44,753 nt of DNA, from the NCBI GenBank assembly GCA_029248675.1, contig JAQWIX010000044.1:1-44753 (forward strand), given 5' to 3'. Source of the stretch: Pseudomonadales bacterium (lineage in GTDB: Bacteria > Pseudomonadota > Gammaproteobacteria > Pseudomonadales > Azotimanducaceae). Each line of letters begins with the position of its first letter. Positions within the stretch are counted from its first letter, which is position 1. Below the pieces are notes generated by a model. The model was given only the letters and a program-made list of their open reading frames with translations, made no database searches and was not told the origin of the DNA. The translations under genes were made by a program, and so were the position numbers. This document shows, in pieces, positions 19,055 to 26,333 of the stretch.

Positions 19055-19242
19055 TGGATTCGAAGCTGTTAGAGCTGTTGGTGTGCCCGGTCACGAAGAC
19101 TTCCTTGGTCTGGCAGCGAGACAAGGAAGAGTTGTGGTGTGTTGCCAGCCGGCTGGCCTACCCAATTGACGATGGCATCCCCGTTCTAATTCCCGAACAA
19201 GCTCGGCAGTTACAGGACGAGGAAGTGCAATCTATCCGGTGA
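19054..19242 (+). CDS. Trm112/YcaR-family small protein
   Basis: A 62-residue protein of the Trm112p-like family (YcaR in E. coli): LLELLVCPVTK at the start and AYPIDDGIPVLIPEQAR at the end. Eukaryotic and archaeal Trm112 proteins activate methyltransferases; the bacterial role is not settled. Only CP of the usual paired Cys motif is kept near residue 11, and a second Cys sits in ELWCVASR. It starts at TAATG, coupled to purA. Confidence 0.85.
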
Positions 19243-19458
19243 TCTAGCCGGGCCAGAACGTTGGGCGCAGTTCGTTTTACTGGCTCGACGCTCACTCCAC
19301 GAAAGCTCCTGGGACATCTCCCGGGACAGGTTAGAGTCCTTCTTAAAATACTCCCGGGTCGCCAAAGAGTCAGTGCCGTGAATGGATTCGTTCACATTTC
19401 GTTGACCGCGCGCTACGTAGCCTGACTCTTCAACTAACACCTCTAAGCAGGATTTATT

Positions 19459-20409
19459 ATGAGTACAGCAAAGCTGGTCTCCATCCCCGATATGCCCGAC
19501 ATCGCCAACCGAGCGCTGTCCGAAGCCCAAGCCACCCTAGACTGGGTAGGTATGAGCAACGTCCATCAGCCGCTGAAAGTAAAAGACGGCGACCAAATGA
19601 AGGACGTCCACGCGAACATCCAAGTCTATGTAAACCTAGCCGATCCTTTGGCTAAGGGCATTCATATGTCTCGCCTTTACTTACTGCTGGACGAACACGC
19701 GGCCACACGACCGTTGACGGCTTCCGGGCTGAAAATGCTGTTAGGTTCCGTGCTTGAATCCCATCACGACCTCAGCACCAATGCCTTTGTGCAGTTTGAG
19801 TTTGACCACTTTGTGCGCCGACGGGCTTTGCTCAGCGATAACGTTGGCTGGGCCTCTTATCCCGTCATGGTCAAAGGTACCTTGATTAAGGGTGAAGTGG
19901 CGTTGGAGCTGTCGGTGGAAGTGCAGTATTCATCGACCTGCCCGTGCTCTGCAGCGCTTGCACGCCAGCTGATACAAGAGCAGTTCAAGAAAGATTTCGG
20001 TGCTGCTGGTGACGTGAGCATTAGCGATGTAAACGATTGGCTTGGTACTGAGGAAGGCATCTTAGCCACACCTCACAGTCAGCGTAGCACCGCCAAAATC
20101 TTGGTGCGGCTAGATACCAGTCAAGACGACTTGCCCATTACCCAACTCATCAATCATGTTGAGGATGCACTCAAGACCCCTGTTCAAAGCGCAGTAAAGC
20201 GAGAGGACGAGCAGGAGTTTGCCCGACTAAACGGTAAAAACTTGATGTTCATCGAAGACGCGGGCCGTCGCTTGAAGACCACGCTTAGCGACGACGAGCG
20301 GTGGCGTGACTTCTGGGTGCGAATAGAGCATCACGAAAGTTTGCACGCACACGATGCAGTAGGCGTTTTCACCAAGGGTGAAGAAGACGGTTATCTGCCA
20401 ATCCCCTAG
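19459..20409 (+). CDS. folE2: GTP cyclohydrolase FolE2 (type IB)
   Basis: Converts GTP to 7,8-dihydroneopterin triphosphate, the entry to folate (and queuosine precursor) synthesis. The type IB family is recognised by IPDMPDIANRAL, the metal-binding Cys in SSTCPCSAALAR and PHSQRS. FolE2 accepts metals other than zinc and often replaces or backs up zinc-dependent FolE. 316 residues; AGGA before the ATG. No Zur-like operator was recognised in the 216-bp upstream gap. Confidence 0.95.
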   Translation: MSTAKLVSIPDMPDIANRALSEAQATLDWVGMSNVHQPLKVKDGDQMKDVHANIQVYVNLADPLAKGIHMSRLYLLLDEHAATRPLTASGLKMLLGSVLESHHDLSTNAFVQFEFDHFVRRRALLSDNVGWASYPVMVKGTLIKGEVALELSVEVQYSSTCPCSAALARQLIQEQFKKDFGAAGDVSISDVNDWLGTEEGILATPHSQRSTAKILVRLDTSQDDLPITQLINHVEDALKTPVQSAVKREDEQEFARLNGKNLMFIEDAGRRLKTTLSDDERWRDFWVRIEHHESLHAHDAVGVFTKGEEDGYLPIP

Positions 20410-20425
20410 TCCGGGATTTTGGAGA

Positions 20426-20481
20426 GTGATTTGAAAAGAAAATCACGCAACGTAAAAAGGGCCGGTAAGGCCCTTTTTTTT
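20426..20481 (+). terminator. Intrinsic terminator after folE2, preceded by a second hairpin
   Basis: AAAGGGCC (20456-20463) pairs with GGCCCTTT (20469-20476) around the loop GGTAA, with an unbroken run of eight T to 20481. A separate 7-bp hairpin (GTGATTT 20426-20432 with AAATCAC 20440-20446) sits between the stop codon and the terminator. The A-run on the other side could make the structure work weakly for the minus-strand MerR gene as well. Confidence 0.92.
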
Positions 20482-20566
20482 GTGCTGACAATGAGCCCCA
20501 TATGGAGCCAGCGCATCGAAAGTCTCAATGGCTGGCAGAAAGGACCCTGTGCTCGGGTCCCCGGCG

Positions 20567-21499
20567 CTAGTGCTTAGTCTGGGTTGGCAAGGATTCCAGA
20601 TCCAGACCATCAGCCAGAGCGACAGCCCGCAGGGCGTCTTCGAAAATAGAACGGGCGTGAGCGGTCATATCAGCCAGTTGGCCGTGCAAGGCGCTCTGAG
20701 TCGGATCGTCTTCCACACACTGCATGCAGTATTTCTCGAATCCATTGATGTCGATTAACAGCTTAGCAATATGATTAGGGCATTCGCAGTTGAGGCTGGG
20801 CATCATATTAGCGATGTGAGACAGCTGCTCCGGATCAAAAGCACTAACACCTACTTGGTAGCTGGTGCTGTAGGCCTTGGGGGCTTCCACATTCAGGTAA
20901 GAGCGAATCTTTTCTGAGGTAGCCGGAGCCTTGATGGCCTGGATGCCATGGGAGCTTAGAAGCTGCTCAATTCGGCGTGGTGCAAAGGCGTAAATCACGA
21001 CGATGCGCTGATAGTGTTTGCTTCGCAGAACCACCAGTTGGTCGACGACGGTGTCGGGCAGCGTATCGCTCTCAACCACCAAGGTGCCGTGCTTAGAGTT
21101 CTTTACGTGCTGAGGCTGGTCCAGCCACTTTTCCAGCGTCTGGGAGAAGCCGCTGAACGACGGGGTTAGCGATGGCTCTGCGCGCTCAAACAGCGTGGTC
21201 AAGTTCAGGCCCACCACGTCGGCACCGCCGTCATGGTTGGCTGCGCGACTTTGCTCGTGACGAACGGCCAGAATGTCTAGCTCGTCGTTGCTCAGTCGAG
21301 CCAACTCCGCCAACGAATGACCTTCGCCCATGAGACGTTTGACCAGCAGCAACCTTTGGACGTGCTCATTAGTATAAAAGCGGCGGCCAGACTCGCTGCG
21401 GTTAGGGGTGACAATTGAGTGCCGACTTTCCCACTTTCGAAGGGTATGCGTGGGAACTCCGGTCAGGTTGGCGACAGCGCCGATAGTCAGTCTTTCCAT
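20567..21499 (-). CDS. MerR-family regulator with degenerate cobalamin-type middle and Cys/His-rich C-terminus
   Basis: A 310-residue regulator. Residues 1-75 form a MerR winged helix (TIGAVANLTGVPTHTLRKWE, then GRRFYTNEHVQRL). The middle (about 125-205) resembles the alpha/beta fold next to the HTH in LitR/CarH light sensors (LVVESDTLPDTVVDQL, IVVIYAFAPRRI), but no DxHxxG cobalamin motif is present. The C-terminus has a metal-site-like pattern: C238-E-C240-P-N-H243 and C258-M-Q-C261, then an Ala/His/Arg helix. It probably senses light, redox or a metal centre rather than B12; this is inference. It is transcribed towards folE2. The Tat-exported HiPIP gene lies just upstream on the same strand. 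Confidence 0.8.
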   Translation of the reverse strand: MERLTIGAVANLTGVPTHTLRKWESRHSIVTPNRSESGRRFYTNEHVQRLLLVKRLMGEGHSLAELARLSNDELDILAVRHEQSRAANHDGGADVVGLNLTTLFERAEPSLTPSFSGFSQTLEKWLDQPQHVKNSKHGTLVVESDTLPDTVVDQLVVLRSKHYQRIVVIYAFAPRRIEQLLSSHGIQAIKAPATSEKIRSYLNVEAPKAYSTSYQVGVSAFDPEQLSHIANMMPSLNCECPNHIAKLLIDINGFEKYCMQCVEDDPTQSALHGQLADMTAHARSIFEDALRAVALADGLDLESLPTQTKH

Positions 21500-21540
21500 G
21501 AGATTTCACCTTGATCAGTCGATCCGTAAATGGTCGTTTG

Positions 21541-21864
21541 CTAAGCTGCAGGTATCCAAGCGTTGCACCAGCCCGGGCCGGCGACCAATTTTCCTGGAAT
21601 TGCCGTGCAGGCACCGAGTCCGGCTGCGCCGGCGGTATACAGAGCGCAGTTACTGCAAAACTGCGTGGCGCCTGCCGCTCCCGCTCGCTTTGGGTACTTG
21701 GCGACGTCTACCGTAGCTGCATCTTTCTTGTAGCCGAGAGCCAAGGCGATAGGGTCCGTTTCCAAAAGTTCCGGCGGTCCCGCCGCGATGGTCGTGGTGG
21801 GAATTAGCGAGGCCGCCCATAAGGCGATACCGGCGTTTAAGAATTCACGTCTAGATTGCGTCAC
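21541..21864 (-). CDS. High-potential iron-sulfur protein (HiPIP) with Tat signal
   Basis: Small periplasmic [4Fe-4S] electron carrier. From a GTG at 21864 (AAGGAG 9 bases upstream) it has 107 residues. Residues 4-9 (SRREFL) and the following hydrophobic stretch form a twin-arginine signal with a likely cut after IAA. The four cluster cysteines are C70 and C73 (CSNC), C86 (CTAIPGK) and C100 (GWCNAW), the classic HiPIP spacing. A longer start at 21900 has no comparable ribosome binding site. It is 41 bp upstream of the MerR gene on the same strand and divergent from the SDR gene. Confidence 0.9.
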   Translation of the reverse strand: MTQSRREFLNAGIALWAASLIPTTTIAAGPPELLETDPIALALGYKKDAATVDVAKYPKRAGAAGATQFCSNCALYTAGAAGLGACTAIPGKLVAGPGWCNAWIPAA

Positions 21865-21882
21865 AGCTGATTGCTCCTTTGA

Positions 21883-21991
21883 GTTAACCTGTCCAATCAA
21901 AATCTACCTTGATCGGCCTGATGTCAACATTTATTTGGACAATTGCCGTGAATTTCAACGATCACGCGAAATTGACCATGTTTTGGTTAAC
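21883..21991. promoter_or_regulatory. Candidate operator region between divergent HiPIP and SDR genes
   Basis: Three related half-sites occur: TGTCCAA (21890-21896), TGTCAA (21922-21927) and TTGGACA (21935-21941). The last two form an imperfect 20-bp palindrome whose minus-strand reading gives TTGACA, a perfect -35 for the HiPIP gene, with TAGATT 15 bp on. GTTAACC (21883-21889) and GGTTAAC (21985-21991) form a further inverted pair. MerR proteins bind such palindromes in promoter spacers, so this is the likely site of the neighbouring regulator. Confidence 0.4.
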
Positions 21992-22031
21992 TTAATGCTT
22001 GACGAAACATGATCCAGTGAAGGAAGGGTAA

Positions 22032-22733
22032 ATGAATGTAATGATTCTTGGTGCGGCAGGTGATATTGGCAGGCACCTGTTGGAGCAGTATTTGGCACAC
22101 CCTGAGGTCCAGTGCATCTACGCCACACACCACAGGGAAGTAAGCAGTATTTGTCCATCTGTGCATTGGTTAACCGTGGACATGGCGGATCCCAGTGCTA
22201 TCGCCGAGTTGGCTGCGGCCATTGATCAACCGATTCACCGCTGGATTTGCTGTACTGGCTTGTTGGCAGGCTCTCACGGTCAGCCAGAGAAGACCTTTCG
22301 ACGATTGGCCTCACAGAAACTCCAGCACGATTACGCGGTAAACGCTGTAGGACCGGTTACGCTATTTGCGCAAATGGCCAATCACCTTCGTTCCGATGAA
22401 TTGCGCGCGGTTTTTTTGTCTGCCCAAGTGGGCAGCATAGAAGACAACCGGCTGGGCGGTTGGTACGGCTATCGAATGTCTAAGGCCGCCTTGAATATGG
22501 GTGTACGCTGTCTGGCCATTGAATGCAGCCGCTGGCGTAGCCAGCCCACCATTGTTGCGGTTCATCCCGGCACGACGGCATCGAATCTGTCCAAGCCGTT
22601 TACGAAAACCCGAACCGCTCCCGTGCAGAGCCCCAAGCAGTGCGCGACTCGGCTCTACCAACTGATAGAGACACTAGAACCCCAGCAGAACGGGCAGTTT
22701 CTAAAGCTCAGTGGTGAGATCCTGCCTTGGTAG
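22032..22733 (+). CDS. Short-chain dehydrogenase/reductase (SDR) family protein
   Basis: NAD(P)-dependent oxidoreductase of the classical SDR type, 233 residues. The Rossmann motif is GAAGDIGRHL (7-16), CCTGLLAG replaces the usual NNAG, NAVGP carries the conserved Asn, LSAQVGS the catalytic Ser, and YRMSK the YxxxK pair. HPGTTASNLSKPF resembles CsgA/C-factor-like SDRs. The substrate is unknown. AAGGAAGGG precedes the ATG. It is divergent from the HiPIP gene; similar SDR genes are often linked to LitR-type MerR regulators and photolyase genes, which is family knowledge. No photolyase is present here. Confidence 0.88.
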   Translation: MNVMILGAAGDIGRHLLEQYLAHPEVQCIYATHHREVSSICPSVHWLTVDMADPSAIAELAAAIDQPIHRWICCTGLLAGSHGQPEKTFRRLASQKLQHDYAVNAVGPVTLFAQMANHLRSDELRAVFLSAQVGSIEDNRLGGWYGYRMSKAALNMGVRCLAIECSRWRSQPTIVAVHPGTTASNLSKPFTKTRTAPVQSPKQCATRLYQLIETLEPQQNGQFLKLSGEILPW

Positions 22734-22745
22734 CTTGGTGGTGGA

Positions 22746-23351
22746 TTATTTAAGCGCTGATGAGTCGCAGATGGGTATCAGGATTTCGTTTTTGCGCAGA
22801 AACCAAGGCATAAACGGAGGATCGTACCTAGCCCAGCGGGGGGTGCCGCAGGCACTGAGGTTCAGGGCGTTTAAACCGCTTAACAACAACTGCTCGTGGG
22901 CTTGATAGTTTTGCTGGCTCCAACCGCCGCTGTATTTGATGGCAGCAACCACCAATTCGGGCTGGGCAGTAATTTGAACATCGTCGTCGGACGGTGCTGG
23001 TACGCTTTGTTGGTTGAATTCACTGGGCACGACAAAAGAGATAAACCACCGGCCGGGCTGAGATTGATCCGACGAGGCGGTGGCCTGCTGCAGTACCGGA
23101 GCGGTCATGGCAATTTTCTCTGACCCATTGTTCTCGCCGCTGATGTAGTCAAATAGCGGACGAAAACCTTGGCTGCCCGCCTTGCTGAATTTGCCCTCAA
23201 TTTCCACGGTGGCGAGCAGATGTGGCTCATAGCGCCTAATTTCGATCTCACCCTCAGTTCGGAGCACATCGTAGGCGAGAGTTTCTAAGGCACTTGCTGT
23301 TGTGGAAAGGCAGCAAAGCAGCACTAAAGACGTAATGACCGCGTGTCGCAT
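22746..23351 (-). CDS. Exported SOUL-family haem-binding protein
   Basis: 201 residues: an N-terminal signal peptide (ITSLVLLCCLSTTASA, likely cut before LETLAYDV), then a SOUL/HBP domain with the typical IEIRRYEPHLLATVE strand, FRPLFDYISGENNGSEKIAMTAPV and FVVPSEF. SOUL proteins bind haem or tetrapyrroles; their bacterial role is unclear. The 3' end is 12 bp from the convergent SDR stop. Export suggests periplasmic work alongside the HiPIP. Confidence 0.9.
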   Translation of the reverse strand: MRHAVITSLVLLCCLSTTASALETLAYDVLRTEGEIEIRRYEPHLLATVEIEGKFSKAGSQGFRPLFDYISGENNGSEKIAMTAPVLQQATASSDQSQPGRWFISFVVPSEFNQQSVPAPSDDDVQITAQPELVVAAIKYSGGWSQQNYQAHEQLLLSGLNALNLSACGTPRWARYDPPFMPWFLRKNEILIPICDSSALK

Positions 23352-23452
23352 GGTATGAACTCCTGAAAAACATCTAACTTTCCAAAAGTTGGGTGAATGC
23401 AGGATGAAAAACTTGCAACAACCCCATTACGGCTTTGCGCTCATGCCAGAGT

Positions 23453-23469
23453 AACCCGCCTTGCGGGAT
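23453..23469 (-). terminator. Hairpin downstream of the AhpD-like gene, weak terminator candidate
   Basis: CCCGC (23455-23459) and GCGGG (23463-23467) form a tight stem with a three-base loop. On the minus strand it is followed by TTACTCT, not a proper T-run. It lies 20 bp after the stop of the minus-strand AhpD-like gene. Confidence 0.3.
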
Positions 23470-23486
23470 GATAGCCCTGTGCTCGG

Positions 23487-24050
23487 TTAACGGCTCTGGC
23501 TGTGGTACTCGGGGTTGGGCACCATGGCTGTGCCGCTAGCCACCCGGTTGGTCATGTTGAAGAACGCGGCAACGCTGGTGATATCCCAGATATCTCGATC
23601 CGAGAAGCCTTGGTCCCGCAGCCCTTGGCGGTGGCTTTCCTCTACGGATGCGCTGGAACGAGTGAGCAAGGCGGCAAAGTCCAGCATGGCCCGCTGCCGA
23701 TCATCCAGTTCGGCTGCTTTGTAGTTCATCACTAACTGTTCACCCAACAATGGATTTCCCGAAAGTTCTCGAACTGCTGCGCCGTGAGCGGTGAGGCAGT
23801 AAAAGCAGCTGTTGATAGACGAAACCACCACGGCAATCATTTCCCGCTCCAGTTTGCTCAAGCCGCTGTTGCCCAGCATGAGGTCGTTATAGAACGCGGT
23901 GAAGGTATTGAGTTTGTCGATATCAAAGGCATAGGCCTGAAGCACATTGGGTATCATCCCAAGTTTGTCCTGGCAGATATCGAAGTATTTCTGGGTGGCC
24001 TCTGGCAAGGGATCTGCCATGGGTAAATCTAGGGCGGTTGGGGTTTTCAT
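23487..24050 (-). CDS. Peroxidase-related protein, AhpD-like (carboxymuconolactone decarboxylase family)
   Basis: 187 residues of the all-helical AhpD-like fold. The redox motif is C82-F-Y-C85 followed by H89 in SCFYCLTAHG, with E68/E70 one helix before it, as in proteins annotated as uncharacterised peroxidase-related enzymes. LGMIPNVLQAYA and NMTNRVASG are further subfamily marks. Such proteins usually reduce peroxides through the Cys pair; the electron donor is unknown here. Its place after the SOUL gene on the same strand fits an oxidative-stress role, but the 135-bp gap makes co-transcription uncertain. Confidence 0.88.
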   Translation of the reverse strand: MKTPTALDLPMADPLPEATQKYFDICQDKLGMIPNVLQAYAFDIDKLNTFTAFYNDLMLGNSGLSKLEREMIAVVVSSINSCFYCLTAHGAAVRELSGNPLLGEQLVMNYKAAELDDRQRAMLDFAALLTRSSASVEESHRQGLRDQGFSDRDIWDITSVAAFFNMTNRVASGTAMVPNPEYHSQSR

Positions 24051-24182
24051 ACAATCTCCTCTCTAATGCACGAGCGATAAAACACAGCAGACGGTAAAGC
24101 AACTTGGACGCCGTTGCGAGATGTTGCTTAGGGTGCGCGTGAGTGCTTCATCCGACCCGCCGAGGCAGGCATGGGTGGACGG

Positions 24183-24728
24183 CTAGGTGTAGGCCATAAG
24201 CGATGCCACGTTGAAGCCGCCTTGCCGGATCGCGTCACTGCCACCTAGGTTCGGTAAATCGATAAGGGCCAGCACCAAGATATTCTGTCGAGCGACGCCG
24301 AAATGTTCACTGAGCAGCTCGGCACAGGCCACAGCGGTTCCCCCGGTGGCGATCAAGTCGTCTACGACGACGACGCGGTCTTGGTCGCTGAGCTGGGTGT
24401 TTTTCTGAATTTCTAAGGCAGTGCTGCCGTATTCCAAATCAAAGGCTTGAGAAAACGAGGCATTAGGTAGCTTGTCCGGTTTTCTGGCCAGCACCAAGGG
24501 CTGGCTCAAGCGGCTGGCGATGGCGCCAGCAAATATAAAGCCACGGCTCTCAATACCTATAACAGCGGTCGGAGAAAACCCGGCGCTCAGGGCAGTCATT
24601 TCGCCACAGGCGGTAGCGAAAGCTGACGGGGTTTCCAGCAGGCTAGTGATGTCGCGAAACTTGATGCCCGGGATAGGGTAATCGTCGACGCTTCGAATGA
24701 AAGGTTTAAGGTTGTGCGGATCGCTCAT
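24183..24728 (-). CDS. apt: Adenine phosphoribosyltransferase
   Basis: Salvages adenine to AMP with PRPP. IPGIKFRDITSLLE near the N-terminus, GIESRGFIFAGAIA, and the PRPP loop VVVVDDLIATGGTA (about 119-132) are the type I PRTase signatures. 181 residues, full length. Its last residues (NVASLMAYT) are family-like. It is a housekeeping gene inside an otherwise accessory stretch. Confidence 0.95.
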   Translation of the reverse strand: MSDPHNLKPFIRSVDDYPIPGIKFRDITSLLETPSAFATACGEMTALSAGFSPTAVIGIESRGFIFAGAIASRLSQPLVLARKPDKLPNASFSQAFDLEYGSTALEIQKNTQLSDQDRVVVVDDLIATGGTAVACAELLSEHFGVARQNILVLALIDLPNLGGSDAIRQGGFNVASLMAYT

Positions 24729-24791
24729 ACTTCAAGTCCTGTAACTGCCTTTGGCCGAATGGAATGTAAACCGGAAGCCCTGGGCTGCGGC

Positions 24792-25247
24792 TTATGCCGA
24801 GATGGCGTTCAATCGCCGGAAGTAATAGTGGAACACTGCTGGCGGTATTAAGTAGGCCATAAAGTATTCCCCAAGCAAACGATCTAGAAGCGCCATGTCC
24901 AGATTTGTATTCACCGGGTACCAGAGAAGGATTTGAAAAACAAAGGTCGCGATGCCGCCAGCCCAGAGGAACGGAATTGTCCGTTTTGGCCTGAGTAGCG
25001 GTATCAGTCGGTAGGGCAATATCCACAGCAAGGCACCCGCCGCGGCTATTAGCAGTTGGTTTGCTATGTTGAACCATGGATAGGACCATAAAAACTCTGG
25101 GGTGATATCCCATACTGCGTCGGGTAATTCATAGAGGTTCGCAATGCCTGGAACCTCAACAATCCAGCATTCCATTAAGACAACGAAGGCAGCCATGTTC
25201 ATCGTGAGAGTAAAGCGTGCAGAGGATGTGTCGAAATAGCGCGACAT
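24792..25247 (-). CDS. Orphan multi-pass membrane protein
   Basis: Not recognised. From the ATG at 25247 (AAGGAA seven bases upstream) it has 151 residues with about four hydrophobic helices: near 8-28 (NMAAFVVLMECWIVEV), 50-73 (IANQLLIAAAGALLWILP), 83-101 (FLWAGGIATFVFQILLW) and 115-135 (EYFMAYLIPPAVFHYYF). Acidic and Trp-rich residues lie in the first loop (LPDAVWDITPEFLW). A longer GTG start at 25274 is possible but less well placed. It is divergent from the small secreted protein that follows. Confidence 0.7.
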   Translation of the reverse strand: MSRYFDTSSARFTLTMNMAAFVVLMECWIVEVPGIANLYELPDAVWDITPEFLWSYPWFNIANQLLIAAAGALLWILPYRLIPLLRPKRTIPFLWAGGIATFVFQILLWYPVNTNLDMALLDRLLGEYFMAYLIPPAVFHYYFRRLNAISA

Positions 25248-25525
25248 GATTCGGTTCCTTGGAGCGCTTATCACAGGTCTTGTTGGCTAATTTGCATCCC
25301 TAGCGCCGCAACAAAGCCTCACCGCGAAAGAAGTTCTCAACGCCGAAAGAGCTAATCGGATCCGCCGCTGCGGTGGGTGGGGGTACAGTGGGCGCCCAAC
25401 GTCGTGATGGCAACTGGCGCGATGCGTCTGTAAGCGCTAAACGACCACTAATAGTTAACGAAAGCCAGCACCTTACCATTACACTTAGGGCGACGTTTCG
25501 AAACTCATTAAAGGGAGCGGTCTAC

Positions 25526-25882
25526 GTGCGATGTCTTATGTTTGCATTGTTGTTGGGTACTGTTACAACCGGTTGGGGCGAAACGTACCACTGTACATTT
25601 CGCGTTGAGGAAGGAAGCTTTCAAGAACAGTTCTTGCTGACTCGAGAGGGTTCTGAATTCAATTACCAAATGACTCTGTTCGGCAAACAGCAAAATTCCT
25701 CTTGGAAGATCAATGCCGAAACACATCGGGAGATCCGCCTCTCCAACGAGGAAATGAGCCTTCTTTTGTTTGTCGACAAACAAACTGGCTCGTTCTTGGG
25801 TGTGGAGATAGCCCAGCCAGAAGCTCAATCGGCTCAGCCGGCCTACCAGGCATCTTTGGAGTTCGGCGAGTGCCGCATGTAG
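25526..25882 (+). CDS. Small predicted secreted protein
   Basis: Not recognised. The GTG at 25526 with AAAGGGAG eight bases upstream gives 118 residues. A short signal peptide (CLMFALLLGTVTTGWG, likely cut before ETYHC) is followed by a hydrophilic beta-rich domain with two cysteines (YHCTF and GECRM), one near each end, able to form a disulphide. The frame is open further upstream but that part has no ribosome binding site and looks non-coding. Confidence 0.6.
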   Translation: MRCLMFALLLGTVTTGWGETYHCTFRVEEGSFQEQFLLTREGSEFNYQMTLFGKQQNSSWKINAETHREIRLSNEEMSLLLFVDKQTGSFLGVEIAQPEAQSAQPAYQASLEFGECRM

Positions 25883-26118
25883 GCATCATAGAGTTTGCTA
25901 AACAGTCTTTATTAGAGTCGATCCGTGGCGGTTTAAGAATGACGATAGCAGCCTGGCCCTTAAGGCGCTTTTGATCTGGGTTTGTTTGGCCTTACCTACG
26001 TGGCTCCGCTGATGCAAGTGTGAATTACTGACGTTAGCCTCGATGAATTGACAATGAACAATCAGCGCAAAGCGCACGGGCTTGCTGTAGTGTCACCAGC
26101 TCATGGGCGTTGGCGGGT
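25883..26118. other. Spacer with no gene seen
   Basis: Between the small secreted protein gene and the tRNA-Leu terminator I see no credible coding frame, RNA gene or repeat. Base composition is similar to the flanks. Confidence 0.4.
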
Positions 26119-26142
26119 TAAAAACTGGTTGTACATACCAGT
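26119..26142 (-). terminator. Intrinsic terminator of the tRNA-Leu gene
   Basis: Read on the minus strand, ACTGGT (ending at 26137) pairs with ACCAGT (26124-26129) around a 7-base loop and is followed by five T. It lies about 50 bases downstream of the tRNA 3' end on the same strand. Confidence 0.8.
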
Positions 26143-26190
26143 GTCAATGCTCTGCCGAACCACGGCAAAGGCTGGCTCGGTTTTTCTGAA

Positions 26191-26277
26191 TGGTGCCCAG
26201 GAGAGGACTTGAACCTCCACGGGGTTTCCCCCACTAGCACCTGAAGCTAGCGTGTCTACCAATTTCACCACCTGGGC
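26191..26277 (-). tRNA. tRNA-Leu (anticodon CAG)
   Basis: An 87-nt class II tRNA on the minus strand. Acceptor stem GCCCAGG pairs with CCTGGGC, discriminator A, and CCA is encoded (forward TGG at 26191-26193). The anticodon arm CTAGC/GCTAG encloses the loop TTCAGGT, giving CAG, which reads CUG codons. A long variable arm (GTGGGGGAAACCCCGT) and a GGTTCAAGTCC T-arm confirm leucine type. It has its own promoter and terminator and is divergent from rnr. Confidence 0.97.
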
Positions 26278-26301
26278 ATACGCGGTCTGATAGGGTCGCG
26301 G

Positions 26302-26331
26302 ACTTTACTGAACACACACACAAGGTGTCAA
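26302..26331 (-). promoter_or_regulatory. Sigma70 promoter of tRNA-Leu, overlapping the rnr start region
   Basis: On the minus strand a perfect -35 TTGACA (forward TGTCAA 26326-26331) is followed after 18 bp by TAAAGT (forward ACTTTA 26302-26307). Just downstream is a GC-rich discriminator (CCGCGACCC), as in stringently controlled stable-RNA promoters. The expected transcription start is about 20 bases before the mature tRNA. The -35 lies inside the possible first codons of rnr. Confidence 0.65.
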
Positions 26332-26333
26332 AC

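Noticed and set aside
20567-21499. Cobalamin-dependent CarH/LitR photoreceptor
   Set aside because: The DxHxxG motif and other B12-binding residues are absent, so only the family relationship, not B12 sensing, is claimed.
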